64,000 nt of DNA from Curtobacterium oceanosedimentum (GTDB lineage: Bacteria; Actinomycetota; Actinomycetes; Actinomycetales; Microbacteriaceae). The notes beneath the pieces are model-generated. The model did not search any database, was not told the DNA's origin, and saw only the letters and a list, made by a program, of their open reading frames with translations. The position numbers and the translations under genes are program-made. This document shows, piece by piece, positions 16,525 through 26,300 of the stretch. Each line of letters starts with the position of its first letter. Position 1 is the stretch's first letter. The stretch lies in assembly GCF_020297365.1 (NCBI RefSeq), contig NZ_JAIXIG010000019.1, positions 1 through 64,000 of the forward strand. The letters run 5' to 3'.

Positions 16525-17142
16525 TCAGCGCTCGCTGGATGCCGCGAGGTAGCGGCGGGCGCCTCGGATGTTCCGCCGGAACGAGATGCTGAAGCCGACG
16601 CACGCGACGATGATGGCGGCGACGAAGATGCGGCTGAAGCCGGCGCTCCAGGCATCGTCGCGGAGCAGGTTCAGGAGCTGTGGGCCCCCGATCCCGGCGA
16701 ACAGCAACAGGGTTTGGGCGAGGGTGACCGGCAGGGTCGTGGATGCGACTCGCGCCGACTCGCGGGCCGGGAGCGCGAGATCGGAGTCCCGCGGTTCGAT
16801 CGGGCGCCCCGAGTAGACGGCGCGGAGGATCGTGCGACGTTCGCGCTGGTTGAACGTCCGCCCTGGGGTCTGCATTTCGCGCCCGAGTCGAAAGGTCGTG
16901 GGCAGCAGGGAGAAGGCGCCGCCCAGTCCGCCGATGCTCAAGCCCATGCCGAGACTGGCAAGGATCCGTGTGGACAGCGGATCGCCGGTGGTCAGGAGCA
17001 CGCCGGCGAGTGCGCCGATCACGAACCCGACGGTCGCGATCACGATGGTCCGGCGCCGCGCTCGACGGACGGTGTCGTCCAGTTCCCTCACGCGGTCCAC
17101 AGTACGGGGCGCCGGCTCTCCTGACCGTACGATCATGCGCAT
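16525..17142 (-). CDS. Membrane protein of unknown function
   Basis: This protein has up to 205 aa and four hydrophobic helices: IVIATVGFVIGALAGVLLTT, ASLGMGLSIGGLGGAFSLLP, STTLPVTLAQTLLLFAGIGG and FSRIFVAAIIVACVGFSISF. An Arg-rich N-terminus precedes the first. The start is uncertain. ATG 17142 and ATG 17136 overlap the start codons of the divergent gene, while GTG 17100 would leave room for a promoter. No family is recognised. Confidence 0.6.
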   Translation of the reverse strand: MRMIVRSGEPAPRTVDRVRELDDTVRRARRRTIVIATVGFVIGALAGVLLTTGDPLSTRILASLGMGLSIGGLGGAFSLLPTTFRLGREMQTPGRTFNQRERRTILRAVYSGRPIEPRDSDLALPARESARVASTTLPVTLAQTLLLFAGIGGPQLLNLLRDDAWSAGFSRIFVAAIIVACVGFSISFRRNIRGARRYLAASSER

Positions 17143-17359
17143 GACCAGTGACGTGACGCCCGGACGCTACCGCCACTTCAAGGGCAACGACTACCAGGTA
17201 CTTCTGGTCGCCCGTGACGTCGAGACCGAGGAGCCGGTCGTCGTCTACCAGGCCCTGTACGGCGAGCACGGCCACTGGGTCCGCTCGCTCGCGGACTTCA
17301 CGGCGCACGTGACCCGCGACGGCTACGACGGCCCGCGCTTCGTGCCGGTCGGCGGCTGA
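17141..17359 (+). CDS. DUF1653-like small protein
   Basis: This protein has 72 aa from ATG 17141. TACGAT at 17128-17133 lies seven bases upstream, the spacing seen for other apparently leaderless starts in this window, which favours this ATG over 17135. The sequence PGRYRHFKGNDYQVLLVARD...VVYQALYGEHGHWVRSLADF is the DUF1653 pattern (small beta-rich proteins). Function is unknown. It precedes a large nuclease-helicase gene in the same direction. Confidence 0.8.
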   Translation: MTSDVTPGRYRHFKGNDYQVLLVARDVETEEPVVVYQALYGEHGHWVRSLADFTAHVTRDGYDGPRFVPVGG

Positions 17360-17427
17360 CAGCCCGAGCAACCGGTGTCGGCGCCCGCCCCTAGGCTTTC
17401 AGCGCACCGGAGAGCAAGGGGGAGCGC

Positions 17428-20400
17428 ATGCAGATCGGCGTCAACGGGCACGTGCTGCTCAGCCCGAGTGACCTGAGCACGTGGGCGGCCTGCGAGTGGG
17501 CGTTCCTCCGCCGGCTCGACGCCAAGCTCGGTCGCGGCGGCCCCTTGCCCGACGAGCACGACGACATGCTCGAGCGCACCGCACGCCTGGGGGACCAGCA
17601 CGAGCTCGACTACCTCGACATCCTCAAGCAGACCCGCGACGTCGTCGAGTTCGACCGCCCCGCACCGCAGGACTACGCCCGAGCAGCCGCCGAAGCAAGA
17701 ACGGCCTTCGAGACCGGCGCCGACGTCCTGTACCAACCCACGTTCCACCGCCCGCCGACGACCGACGTCCCGGGCTTCATCGGCTTCGCCGACTTCATCA
17801 TCCGCAACGACCGCGGCGAGTACGAGGTCTACGACACCAAGCTCGCCCGCCACGCGAAGATCAGCGCCCTGCTCCAGCTCGCGGCCTACGCCGAGCAGAT
17901 GCAGGCGCACGGCATCCCCACGGGCGAGCAGGTGCACCTGGTGCTCGGCGACCGGACGACCACCACGCACGAACTCGCCGACATCGCCCCGGTGTACCGC
18001 ACGCAGCGCGCCGAGCTGCAGCGGGTCATCGCCGAGCGCCTCGGTGCCGACGACGAACTCCACTGGGGCGACCCCCGCTACTCCAGCTGCGGCCGGTGCG
18101 CGATCTGCCAGACCCAGGTGCAGCAACACCGCGACCTGGTCCTCGTCGCCGGCATGCGCCTCGACCAGCGGACGAAGCTGATCCGGCAGGGGGTGCGGAC
18201 GATCGACGACCTGGCGGACCGCACCGCGGCCGTGCCCGGCATGTCGCGGAGCACGCAGGATCGGCTGATGCGGCAGGCGCGCCTCCAGACCGAGACTGAA
18301 GCCGACCAGGACGCGCACCGAGCAGACGAACACTCAGCCAAGCCGCGCTTCGAGGTCCTCGATCCGCGCGCGCTCGACGCGATCCCGGCGCCCGACGCGG
18401 GCGACGTCTTCTTCGACTTCGAGGGCGACCCACTGCACACCGAGGACGGCGTCCACTGGGGCCTCGACTACCTGTTCGGCCTGGTGGACGACCAGGCCGA
18501 GTTCACGGCGTTCTGGGCGCACACCATCCGCGACGAGCGAGTTGCGCTCGAGCAGTTCCTCGCGTTCATCCAGGCGCGGCGTGAGCAGTACCCCGGGATG
18601 CACATCTACCACTACGCCCCGTACGAGCGGACGCACCTGCTGTCCCTCGCCGCCCGGCACGGCGTGGGCGAGGAAGCCGTCGACGACCTGCTGCGGTCCG
18701 GGGTGCTGGTCGACCTGTACCCGATCGTCCGCCAGTCCCTGGTCGTCGGCAGTCGCAGCTACTCGATCAAGAAGCTCGAGCCGCTGTACATGGGGTCGGA
18801 CCTGCGCGAGAGCGACGTCACGAACGCCGCCGACAGCATCACCGCCTACGTCGACGCGATCGAGGAGCTCCGGAACGGCGACGCCGTCGAGGGGCAGCGG
18901 ATGCTCGACCAGGTCGCCGACTACAACGCCTACGACTGCCGCTCGACGCTCCGGCTGCGCGATTGGCTGCTGTCGCTGCGGCCCCCGCGGCCCGAGGAGC
19001 CGAGCGAGCAGGACGAGCTGCTGCCGCCGATCCCGGTCGAGCGCGAGCCGAACCCCGTGTACACGGCGCTCGCCGCGGAACTCGACGACGTCGACGCGCT
19101 CGACCGCACGCCCGACCAGACCGCGTTGGCGCTCGCCGCCGCCGCGATCGACTACCACCGCCGCGAGGCCAAGACCTTCTGGCAGGACCACTTCGACCGC
19201 CTGCGCAACCCGGTTGACGACTGGGCCGACACCCGCGACGTGCTGGTCGTCGAGCGCGCGTCCGTCGAGCGCGACTGGGACACGCTGCCGCGTGCCCGGT
19301 CGCAGTCGCGAGAGCTCCGGTTGTCGGGGACGCTCGCGCCCGGTTCGCGGCTCCGGCCTGGAGGCACGCCCCACCTGGTCTACGACGACCCGCTTCCGCC
19401 GTCGGTCACCGCTCCGGCGCCGGGTTCGAAGGGTGCGTCGGCTCGCGCGGTCGTGCTGGACGCCTTCGACAACGGCGACGCGTTCGAGGTGGTCGTGAAG
19501 GAGAGCCTGCCCGTCGGCGGCGGGGAGCCGCACCACGACGTCCCGGTCGCGCTCGCGCCGGCCGCCCCGCCGCGCGCGAAGCCCCAGCCCGAGGCGATCG
19601 CCGAGTGGGGGCAGGAGGTCCTCGACGCCCTGCCGTCGATGCTGCCCGACCCGGCGCTCGACCTGCTCCGCCGGGTGCCGCCGCGCGGTGCACTCGCGCC
19701 CGTGGCCGCCGACGACACCGTCTCCGCGGTGGTCACGACGCTGCTCGGGCTCGACCGCTCGTACCTGGCGATCCAAGGTCCTCCCGGGACGGGCAAGACG
19801 TACGTCGGCTCGAACGTCGTCGCACGCCTCGTCCGCGAGCATGGCTGGCGGGTCGGTGTGGTCGGACAGTCGCACGCGACGTCGGAGAACTTCCTGGCCT
19901 CGGTGGTCCGTGCGGGGGTACCGGCCGACCGGGTGGTGAAGGTGCCGAAGTCCGGTGCGACCGAGGACGACCTCGAGGCCGCCGTGTGGACCCCTGTGAA
20001 GAACAACGCCGCACTCGGGGCGTTCCTGTCCTCGTGTGCCGAGACGGGGACCGGGGGCGTGGTCGGCGGGACCGCGTGGACGTTCGCGAACGAGGGCACG
20101 GTCCCGCGGCGCTCGCTCGACCTGCTCGTCGTCGACGAAGCCGGGCAGTTCTCGCTGGCGCCGACCATCGCGTCCTCGGTCGCCGCCACGCGCCTGCTGC
20201 TGCTCGGCGACCCGCAGCAGCTCCCACAGGTGTCGCAGGGGTCGCACCCTGAGCCGGTGGACCAGTCCGCGCTCGGGTGGCTGGCGGACGGCGAGCACGT
20301 GCTGCCGCCGGAGTTCGGCTACTTCCTCGCGCACACCCGGCGGATGGAGCCCGCGCTGACGGCGTCGGTGTCAGGCTTGTCCTACGACGGGCAGCTCAGC

Positions 20401-20922
20401 TCGCTCGTCAGCGGGCGACACCTGGACGACCTCGACCCGGGCGTCCACCCCGTGCCCGTGGTGCATACGGGGAACACGACGTCCTCGGCGGAGGAAGCCG
20501 CCCGGGTCGTCGAACTCGCCCGGGACCTGGTCGGCCGCCGCTGGGTCGACGGCGATGTGTCACGGGCGCTCACGGACCAGGACGTCATCGTCGTCGCGCC
20601 GTACAACGCGCAGGGAGCGCTCATCCGCGAGGCCCTCGACCGCGCCGGGCTCCGTGGCACGCAGGTGGGCACGGTCGACATGTTCCAGGGGCGCGAGGCC
20701 GTGGTGTCGATCACGTCACTGGCGGCATCGAGCGCGGCGGACATCCCGCGCGGGCTCGACTTCCTGCTCATGCCGAACCGGTTGAACGTGGCGTTGTCGC
20801 GAGCGCAGTGGGCGGCGTACCTCGTGTACTCGCCGGCGCTCACCACGGGGCTGCCGCCGTCCATCGCCGGGCTGTCCCTGCTCTCGCGCTTCATCGAACT
20901 GGTCGAGCCGCCGGCATCGTGA
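17428..20922 (+). CDS. TM0106-type RecB-like nuclease fused to an SF1 helicase
   Basis: This is a 1164-aa multidomain protein. Residues about 10-230 resemble a RecB/Cas4-like PD-(D/E)XK domain (PSDLSTWAACEWAFLRRLDAK; then D in GFADFI and EVYDTK) with a cysteine cluster CGRCAIC. Near residue 330 an RNase H-like DEDD exonuclease begins (DVFFDFEGDPLH) and continues with NAYDCRSTLRLRDWL. From about residue 770 there is an SF1 helicase: Walker A GPPGTGKT, Walker B LLVVDEAGQ, LLLLGDPQQLPQV, and the late motifs VDMFQGREAVV and LNVALSRA. The expected role is DNA processing in repair or defence. AAGGGGGAG precedes the ATG. It is much longer than stand-alone RecB-like nucleases, consistent with the fused TM0106 subfamily. 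Confidence 0.85.
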   Translation: MQIGVNGHVLLSPSDLSTWAACEWAFLRRLDAKLGRGGPLPDEHDDMLERTARLGDQHELDYLDILKQTRDVVEFDRPAPQDYARAAAEARTAFETGADVLYQPTFHRPPTTDVPGFIGFADFIIRNDRGEYEVYDTKLARHAKISALLQLAAYAEQMQAHGIPTGEQVHLVLGDRTTTTHELADIAPVYRTQRAELQRVIAERLGADDELHWGDPRYSSCGRCAICQTQVQQHRDLVLVAGMRLDQRTKLIRQGVRTIDDLADRTAAVPGMSRSTQDRLMRQARLQTETEADQDAHRADEHSAKPRFEVLDPRALDAIPAPDAGDVFFDFEGDPLHTEDGVHWGLDYLFGLVDDQAEFTAFWAHTIRDERVALEQFLAFIQARREQYPGMHIYHYAPYERTHLLSLAARHGVGEEAVDDLLRSGVLVDLYPIVRQSLVVGSRSYSIKKLEPLYMGSDLRESDVTNAADSITAYVDAIEELRNGDAVEGQRMLDQVADYNAYDCRSTLRLRDWLLSLRPPRPEEPSEQDELLPPIPVEREPNPVYTALAAELDDVDALDRTPDQTALALAAAAIDYHRREAKTFWQDHFDRLRNPVDDWADTRDVLVVERASVERDWDTLPRARSQSRELRLSGTLAPGSRLRPGGTPHLVYDDPLPPSVTAPAPGSKGASARAVVLDAFDNGDAFEVVVKESLPVGGGEPHHDVPVALAPAAPPRAKPQPEAIAEWGQEVLDALPSMLPDPALDLLRRVPPRGALAPVAADDTVSAVVTTLLGLDRSYLAIQGPPGTGKTYVGSNVVARLVREHGWRVGVVGQSHATSENFLASVVRAGVPADRVVKVPKSGATEDDLEAAVWTPVKNNAALGAFLSSCAETGTGGVVGGTAWTFANEGTVPRRSLDLLVVDEAGQFSLAPTIASSVAATRLLLLGDPQQLPQVSQGSHPEPVDQSALGWLADGEHVLPPEFGYFLAHTRRMEPALTASVSGLSYDGQLSSLVSGRHLDDLDPGVHPVPVVHTGNTTSSAEEAARVVELARDLVGRRWVDGDVSRALTDQDVIVVAPYNAQGALIREALDRAGLRGTQVGTVDMFQGREAVVSITSLAASSAADIPRGLDFLLMPNRLNVALSRAQWAAYLVYSPALTTGLPPSIAGLSLLSRFIELVEPPAS

Positions 20923-20993
20923 CCGTCGTGGCGGTCGTCGGGTTCGCGGCCGGTGTCGTCCTGGCGGAGGATGCTGGGCGATCCCGAGCCGCC

Positions 20994-21041
20994 TGACGGC
21001 TCTGGTTCGCGAACTCCGAGGATCGTGAACCAGAACCGTCA
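20994..21041. terminator. Long intergenic hairpin after the nuclease-helicase gene
   Basis: TGACGGCTCTGGTTC (20994-21008) pairs with GAACCAGAACCGTCA (21027-21041) with one mismatch, around a loop containing GCGA and TCGTG. It sits 70 bases after the nuclease-helicase stop and before the NERD gene, so it is a plausible terminator. No T-run follows. A related arm sequence recurs at 32885-32934. Confidence 0.55.
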
Positions 21042-21129
21042 ACGACCCGGAAACACGACCGCCCCCGCCGCGTCGTGACGCCAGAACGAGGGCTGGCCGG
21101 GCGATCCACCGCCCTGGAACGGTGGAGGC

Positions 21130-21987
21130 ATGGGGGAACACACGATCGCCGCGGACCGGCAGCGCCCGAAGGGAACGGCCCCGCTGACCCTCCGCGCCCG
21201 GAAGCCCGGGTACGCCGTGATGCAGCAGTGTCTCGCGATCCAGGCCGAAGGCCCCGCGCGGACCGCCCGGCAGCGGTTCTGGGGACACGACCCGCTCCGT
21301 CCCGAAGCCCGTTCCTGGTTCAAGGGCGCGATCGGCGAGCGGCAGGTCGCGACGCAGCTGGAGCAACTCGGCCCGGACTTCACGGTCCTGCACGCCGTTC
21401 CGATCGGGACGGGCACCACGGACATCGATCACGTCGTGGTCGGTCCGACCGGCGTGTTCTCGATCAACACGAAGAACCACTCCGGTCACGCAGTCTGGGC
21501 GGGCGGACGCACGCTGATGGTGAACGGTCAGCGGACGCCGCACCTGCACCGCGCGCTGGCCGAGGGGCAGCGTGCGACGACCCTGCTGTCGGCGGCGGCA
21601 GGGGGTCCGATCCTCGTGCAGCCGATCCTGGTCGTCGCGGCCGCGGAGCTCCGGTTCGGCAAGAAGTCGCCGGCAGCCGTGGTCCTCCAGCCCGAGCACG
21701 TGGGGAGGTGGATCCGCGGTCTGCCGCGTGTGCACTCGGACGAAGCCGTGCGCTTCCTCTCGATGCTGGCCGAGGAACGGGGCACGTGGCACGTGGATGC
21801 CGTCATCATCGACGACACACTCCGCCACGTGCAGCGCTTCGAACGGCTCGAACGCGAGATCGCCGACGCGCGCTCCCGTCGGAGCCTCATGCGCCGCGCT
21901 CGGGTCCTCGCGGTGCTGGCCGTTCCGGCGGGCGGTCTGCTCGGGTACTGGTGGGCGGTCGCCGCGACGGCGATTGCGCCTGCCTGA
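21130..21987 (+). CDS. NERD domain (nuclease-related) protein with C-terminal membrane helix
   Basis: This is a 285-aa protein. The NERD domain spans about residues 62-175. It includes KGAIGERQVATQLEQL, the metal-site-like TTDIDHVVVGPTGVFSINTK (Asp and the terminal TK at the PD-(D/E)XK positions), and a later VQPILVVAA strand. Near the C-terminus a single membrane helix (RVLAVLAVPAGGLLGYWW) would anchor it. GGTGGAGG precedes the ATG. NERD proteins are predicted nucleases or nucleic-acid-processing factors. Their substrate is not known, so the role here is open. Confidence 0.82.
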   Translation: MGEHTIAADRQRPKGTAPLTLRARKPGYAVMQQCLAIQAEGPARTARQRFWGHDPLRPEARSWFKGAIGERQVATQLEQLGPDFTVLHAVPIGTGTTDIDHVVVGPTGVFSINTKNHSGHAVWAGGRTLMVNGQRTPHLHRALAEGQRATTLLSAAAGGPILVQPILVVAAAELRFGKKSPAAVVLQPEHVGRWIRGLPRVHSDEAVRFLSMLAEERGTWHVDAVIIDDTLRHVQRFERLEREIADARSRRSLMRRARVLAVLAVPAGGLLGYWWAVAATAIAPA

Positions 21988-22019
21988 CGACGGATGCTCC
22001 GAGCCGCAGACAGTGCGGG

Positions 22020-22445
22020 TCAGTCGTCGTCGGTCGGGACGCCGCCCTGCATCTGCGCCCGCATCTCGGCGAGGACGTCCGCGTGCAGGAAGTTCGCGTC
22101 GGCAGCACTCGTCGGGTCGACCACGATGCCGAACTCCTCGGGCAGTGCGGACACGAGTTCGGACATCGGCACGGGACGCCCCTCGTTGTCGGGCAGCCCG
22201 GCGGCGAGTTCGGCGGGGTCGGTGAAGACGGGCACGAACGGCTTGTCCCGGATGATCACGTGGGCGACGCTGCCGCCCTCCGGAGTGCCCTCCGGCTTCC
22301 AGGGGACCCATGCCGCGCTGCGCAGGAAGCCCGCCGGCGAGGCGGCCAGCCGCCGTCGGAGTTCGGCGGCCGCGCTCGGCGGCGCCTTGTCGACGCCGCG
22401 GCCGAAGGCTGATCCGTTCGTCTGATCGGTACTCACGCCAGCCAT
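22020..22445 (-). CDS. SseB-like domain protein
   Basis: This is a 141-aa soluble protein. The central part (KPFVPVFTDPAELAAGLP, then a Pro-Met-Ser-Glu-Leu segment, then FGIVVDPTSAAD) matches the pattern of the SseB N-terminal domain found in many actinobacterial proteins of unknown role. The N-terminal 40 residues are Ala-rich. An alternative start a few codons downstream (VSTDQTNG) is possible. Its end faces the end of the NERD gene with a gap of only 32 bases. Confidence 0.6.
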   Translation of the reverse strand: MAGVSTDQTNGSAFGRGVDKAPPSAAAELRRRLAASPAGFLRSAAWVPWKPEGTPEGGSVAHVIIRDKPFVPVFTDPAELAAGLPDNEGRPVPMSELVSALPEEFGIVVDPTSAADANFLHADVLAEMRAQMQGGVPTDDD

Positions 22446-22526
22446 GCTGTCACGGTGAGCCAGCGGAGCGGGGCGAGCCGGGCCTCCAGGATGGAACCCG
22501 ACGCCCAGCAGTGGCCGACAGCCCTG

Positions 22527-23297
22527 TCAGCAGGCGTCGAGCACCCGCACCATCGCGTCCCGCTCTGCCGGCGCGACCCACAGTCGGTACTTCGCCTTCA
22601 CCGTGACCTGGCGTTCGACGTAGGTGCAGCGGAACGCCTTGTTCGCGGGCAACCAGGTCGCGGCATCGCCGGAGCCCTTCTGCGAGTTCGACCGCCCGTC
22701 GACCGCGAACAGGTTCATCGGGTCGTTCGCCAGCGCCTCGCGGGTGTCCTGCGACAGCCGCTGACCGCCCGTGCGCCAGGCGTTCTCGAGCGCCACGACG
22801 TGGTCGATCTGCACGAGCGTCGACGTCGTGTTGCCGCGGACGAAGTCGACGGTCGCGCCCGTGTACGGCGAGACGAGGGTGCCGGTCAGGACCTTGCAGC
22901 GCCCCTCGCGGGTGATGCCGGTCAGGTCGCGGGCCAGCACGTCGTTGCGGGTGTCGCAGCCGTTGCGGTCGACGTCGAGCCAGGCGCTGCCGAACTGACC
23001 GGTACGGTCGTAGCCGGTGCCGGCCGCCTTGCCCTTGACGGGCAGGTCGGCGAGCAGCGCGCGAGCGGCGGCTGCATCGGTGTCGGCGCCCCGGCTGACG
23101 GTCGGACTGGAGGCCCGGCTCGGCTCCGTCGATGCGCCCTGCGGTCGGCTCGGGGTCGTGTCACGGGCGGCGGGCTCACCGGCGGCGTCGGGCTCCAGGG
23201 CGCCGGTGGCGTCGAGCGCGTACCCGCCGAGGGCGATGGCCAGGACGACGATGACAGAGGTCAGGGTGATGCGGCTGCGGCGTCGGCGGGACGTCAT
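22527..23297 (-). CDS. Exported HNH endonuclease family protein (DUF1524/GmrSD-like)
   Basis: This is a 256-aa protein. A basic start (MTSRRRRSRI) and one hydrophobic helix (LTSVIVVLAIALGGYAL) form a signal sequence or anchor, followed by a Ser/Thr/Pro linker. The C-terminal domain carries the DUF1524 core: LVQIDHVVALENAWRTG with the catalytic His, NDPMNLFAVDGRSNSQKGSGDAA and WLPANKAFRCTYVERQV. It contains four cysteines (CDTRND, GRCKV, FRCTY and the final residue Cys256) that could form disulfides outside the cell. Secreted relatives are thought to be extracellular nucleases; activity here is inferred. It lies just downstream of the SNF2 helicase gene in the same direction. Confidence 0.85.
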   Translation of the reverse strand: MTSRRRRSRITLTSVIVVLAIALGGYALDATGALEPDAAGEPAARDTTPSRPQGASTEPSRASSPTVSRGADTDAAAARALLADLPVKGKAAGTGYDRTGQFGSAWLDVDRNGCDTRNDVLARDLTGITREGRCKVLTGTLVSPYTGATVDFVRGNTTSTLVQIDHVVALENAWRTGGQRLSQDTREALANDPMNLFAVDGRSNSQKGSGDAATWLPANKAFRCTYVERQVTVKAKYRLWVAPAERDAMVRVLDAC

Positions 23298-23374
23298 GCG
23301 GTGGGACTCCAGGTGCTGCGGGCGGAACGGTGGTGCGGGGCGGAACGTGGTGCGGGGTCGAACGGGCCGGCGGC

Positions 23375-26300
23375 TCAGGCCAGCAGGGAACGGATGTCGT
23401 CGGCGGTCAGGTCGTCGGCGAACAGGGCGTCGTCGTCGATCATCGTGGCGAACAGTTCGGCCTTCTTCGCGGCGAGGGCCAGCACCTTCTCTTCGATGGT
23501 GTCCTCGGCGATGAACCGCTGCACCGTGACCGACCGGGTCTGGCCGATGCGGTGCGTGCGGTCGACGGCCTGGGACTCGGCGGCGGGGTTCCACCACGGG
23601 TCGAGCACGAACACGGTGTCCGCCTCGGTCAGGGTGAGCCCGAACCCGCCGGCCTTGAGCGAGATGAGGAACGCGGGCGCGGTGCCCCGCCGGAAGCGCT
23701 CGATGACCTCGGGGCGTTTGCGCGTGGAGCCGTCGAGGTACTCGTACCCGATGGCCCGGGCGTCGAGGGCGTCGGACACCATCCGCAGGAACGAGGTGAA
23801 CTGGCTGAACACCAGGGCACGGCGACCCTCGGCGGCGAGCTGTTCGAGCTCGTCGAGCAGCAGGTCCAGCTTGGCCGAGGGGATCGGAGATGCGGAGACG
23901 TCCGAGTCGCTCGTCGGCGGCGACACCAGCGCCGGCGACAGCGCGAGCATCCGCAGCAGCGTCAGCGACCGGAAGACGATCATCCGGTTCTTCGACAGGT
24001 CGTCGATGAGGTCGAGGACCTTGAGCCGCTCCCGGTTCAACGTGCGCTCGTACAGCTCCCGGTGCGCGGGGTCGAGCGTGACGCGGACGACCTGTTCCTG
24101 CTTGGGCGGCAGGTCGGCGGCCACGGCCTCCTTCGTGCGCCGGAGCATGAGCGGCCGGATCCGTCGCCGCAGCCGCGCGGTGAGCTGCTGTCGAGCCTCG
24201 CCGCGCAGGTCGGGGGAGGCGAGGGGCTTCACGTAGTCGTCGCCGAACCGGGTCCAGGTGGACAGCAGCCCGGGCGCGACGATGTGGAACAGTGCCCACA
24301 GGTCGGTCAGCCCGTTCTCGAGCGGGGTGCCGGTGATCGCGAACTTCACCGGTGCCTGCAGCTCCGACGCCACGCGGTGGGTCTGGGACTGCGGGTTCTT
24401 CACGAACTGCGCCTCGTCGAGCACGAGTGCCGACCACGGCAGGTCGGTCCACGCCTGGGCGTCGAGCCGCAGCAGCGCGTACGAGGTGACGACGACGTCG
24501 GCCTGCGACGCCGTCCGGGCGACGAGCCCCGGGTCCTTCAACGAGGTCGAGGTGACCGTGGCGACCCGCAGCGACGGCACGAACTTCGTCGCCTCGGCCG
24601 CCCAGTTGCCCACGACCGAGGTCGGCGCGACGACGAGGAACGGCGGCGCCGAGGGGTCGGCGGCACGACGGGCGGCGATCATCGCGAGCACCTGCAGCGT
24701 CTTGCCGAGCCCCATGTCGTCGGCGAGCACCCCGCCGATGCCGTGCGACGCCAGGAACGACAACCAGGCGTACCCGGCGTGCTGGTACGGCCGCAGCTCG
24801 GCGTGCACGGTGTCCGGTACGGCGACGTCACCCGGGGGAGTCGCCCCGAGCAGTCCGGCGGTGACGGCCTGCCAGCGTTCGTCGTGCGACGTCTCGTCGG
24901 CCAGCAGGTCGAACTCCGACCACAATCCGGCGTGCAGCGGGGTCACGGCGATCGGCTGGTCCGGCTCCCACTCGTCCAGGTCGCGGGCTTCGTCGATGAG
25001 CTCCTTGAGCCGGTCGAACGCGGGGTCGGCGAGGGACAGGTACGAGTTGTCGACGAGTTTCAGTCGTCGCTGCCGGCTCGCGAGCGCGGTGAGCAGCGGT
25101 GTGAACGGGATCTGCTTGCCGTTGACGCTGACGATGATGCCGAGGTCGAACCAGTCGTGCTTGTCCGACGGCATCGTCGTCACGCGGATGTGCGGCCGCC
25201 CGCTCAACCGCTCGTAGTCGAGGCGCTCACCCTGCACCACCGTGCGGATGCCGAGCGCGGGCAGCTCCGGCAGCAGCTCGTTCGCGAACACCGCGACGTC
25301 GGCCCCGTCGATGGTGCCGTCCTGGAACCAGTCCAGTCCGCCACCCGGTCCCGTCGGGCGGTCGGGAGGCCCGGCCTGTGCCGCGTCGTCGGCCTGCGTC
25401 GTCGCCGTGGTCGGCTCCACCGCCGCGGCCGGGTCCGCCACGGGACCGGCGTCGGTGCCGGACGGAACGTCGGTGCCGGTCGGATCGTCGTCGTCGGCGG
25501 CGCGGAGCACCGACAGGTCGGGGAGCGGCCCGTGCAGCGAGACCGGGTCCTTCCGACCGTCGACGTGCCAGCGCCAGTGCAGGTGCACCCGGTCGTCGGT
25601 GCGCGGCGCCCGGGCCGGCTCGAACGTTGCGGTGAGCACGAGCTCGGGCGGGGTGCGCTCGGGCAGCTCCACCGACCCGTCGGAGCTGACCAGGCCGAGG
25701 GCACCACGCAGCCGGGGCGACCAGTCGGCCAGGAACTCGTCGACCTCGGCGTCCGGCACCGTGATGCGCGATCCCTCGAGCAGCATCCGGCGCTGGTCCG
25801 CCGGCACGGGCGCGGGTGTCGGAGCGAGGCCGACGGTGAAGTCGGGGGCCTCACGGAAGACGTAGACGCCGTGGTCGCCGATCATCCGCGCGGCTCCGGG
25901 CACGACGGGCCGGCCGTCGAGCACGGCGCTCGCTCCGATCACCACGGCGCCGTCGTGCCGCGCCAGGTCGAGCAGCACCTGCGCCTGCTCGCCGAGGACC
26001 GCACCGCCCTCGCGCTTGCCGGTGACGAACGCGATGTCGAGCGCCGCGGCCTGCCGCAGCAGCGGCCACAGCAGCGGACTGCGGAAGTCGTCGAGGTGCA
26101 GCCAGTCGCTCTCGCCCGGCAGCCCCGCGAGCTGCCCGGCACGGTGCAGGGCCGCGAGCTGCAGGAACCAGGCGTGCTGCTCGGCGCCGACGCCCAGGCG
26201 GTTCTGCGAGTAGGGGAGCGTGCCCCAGGTCAGCTGCCCTCGGACCCAGTTGCCGGCGTCGCTGCGGGTCACCGGGCGGACCCCGAGCCGGACGGAGCGC

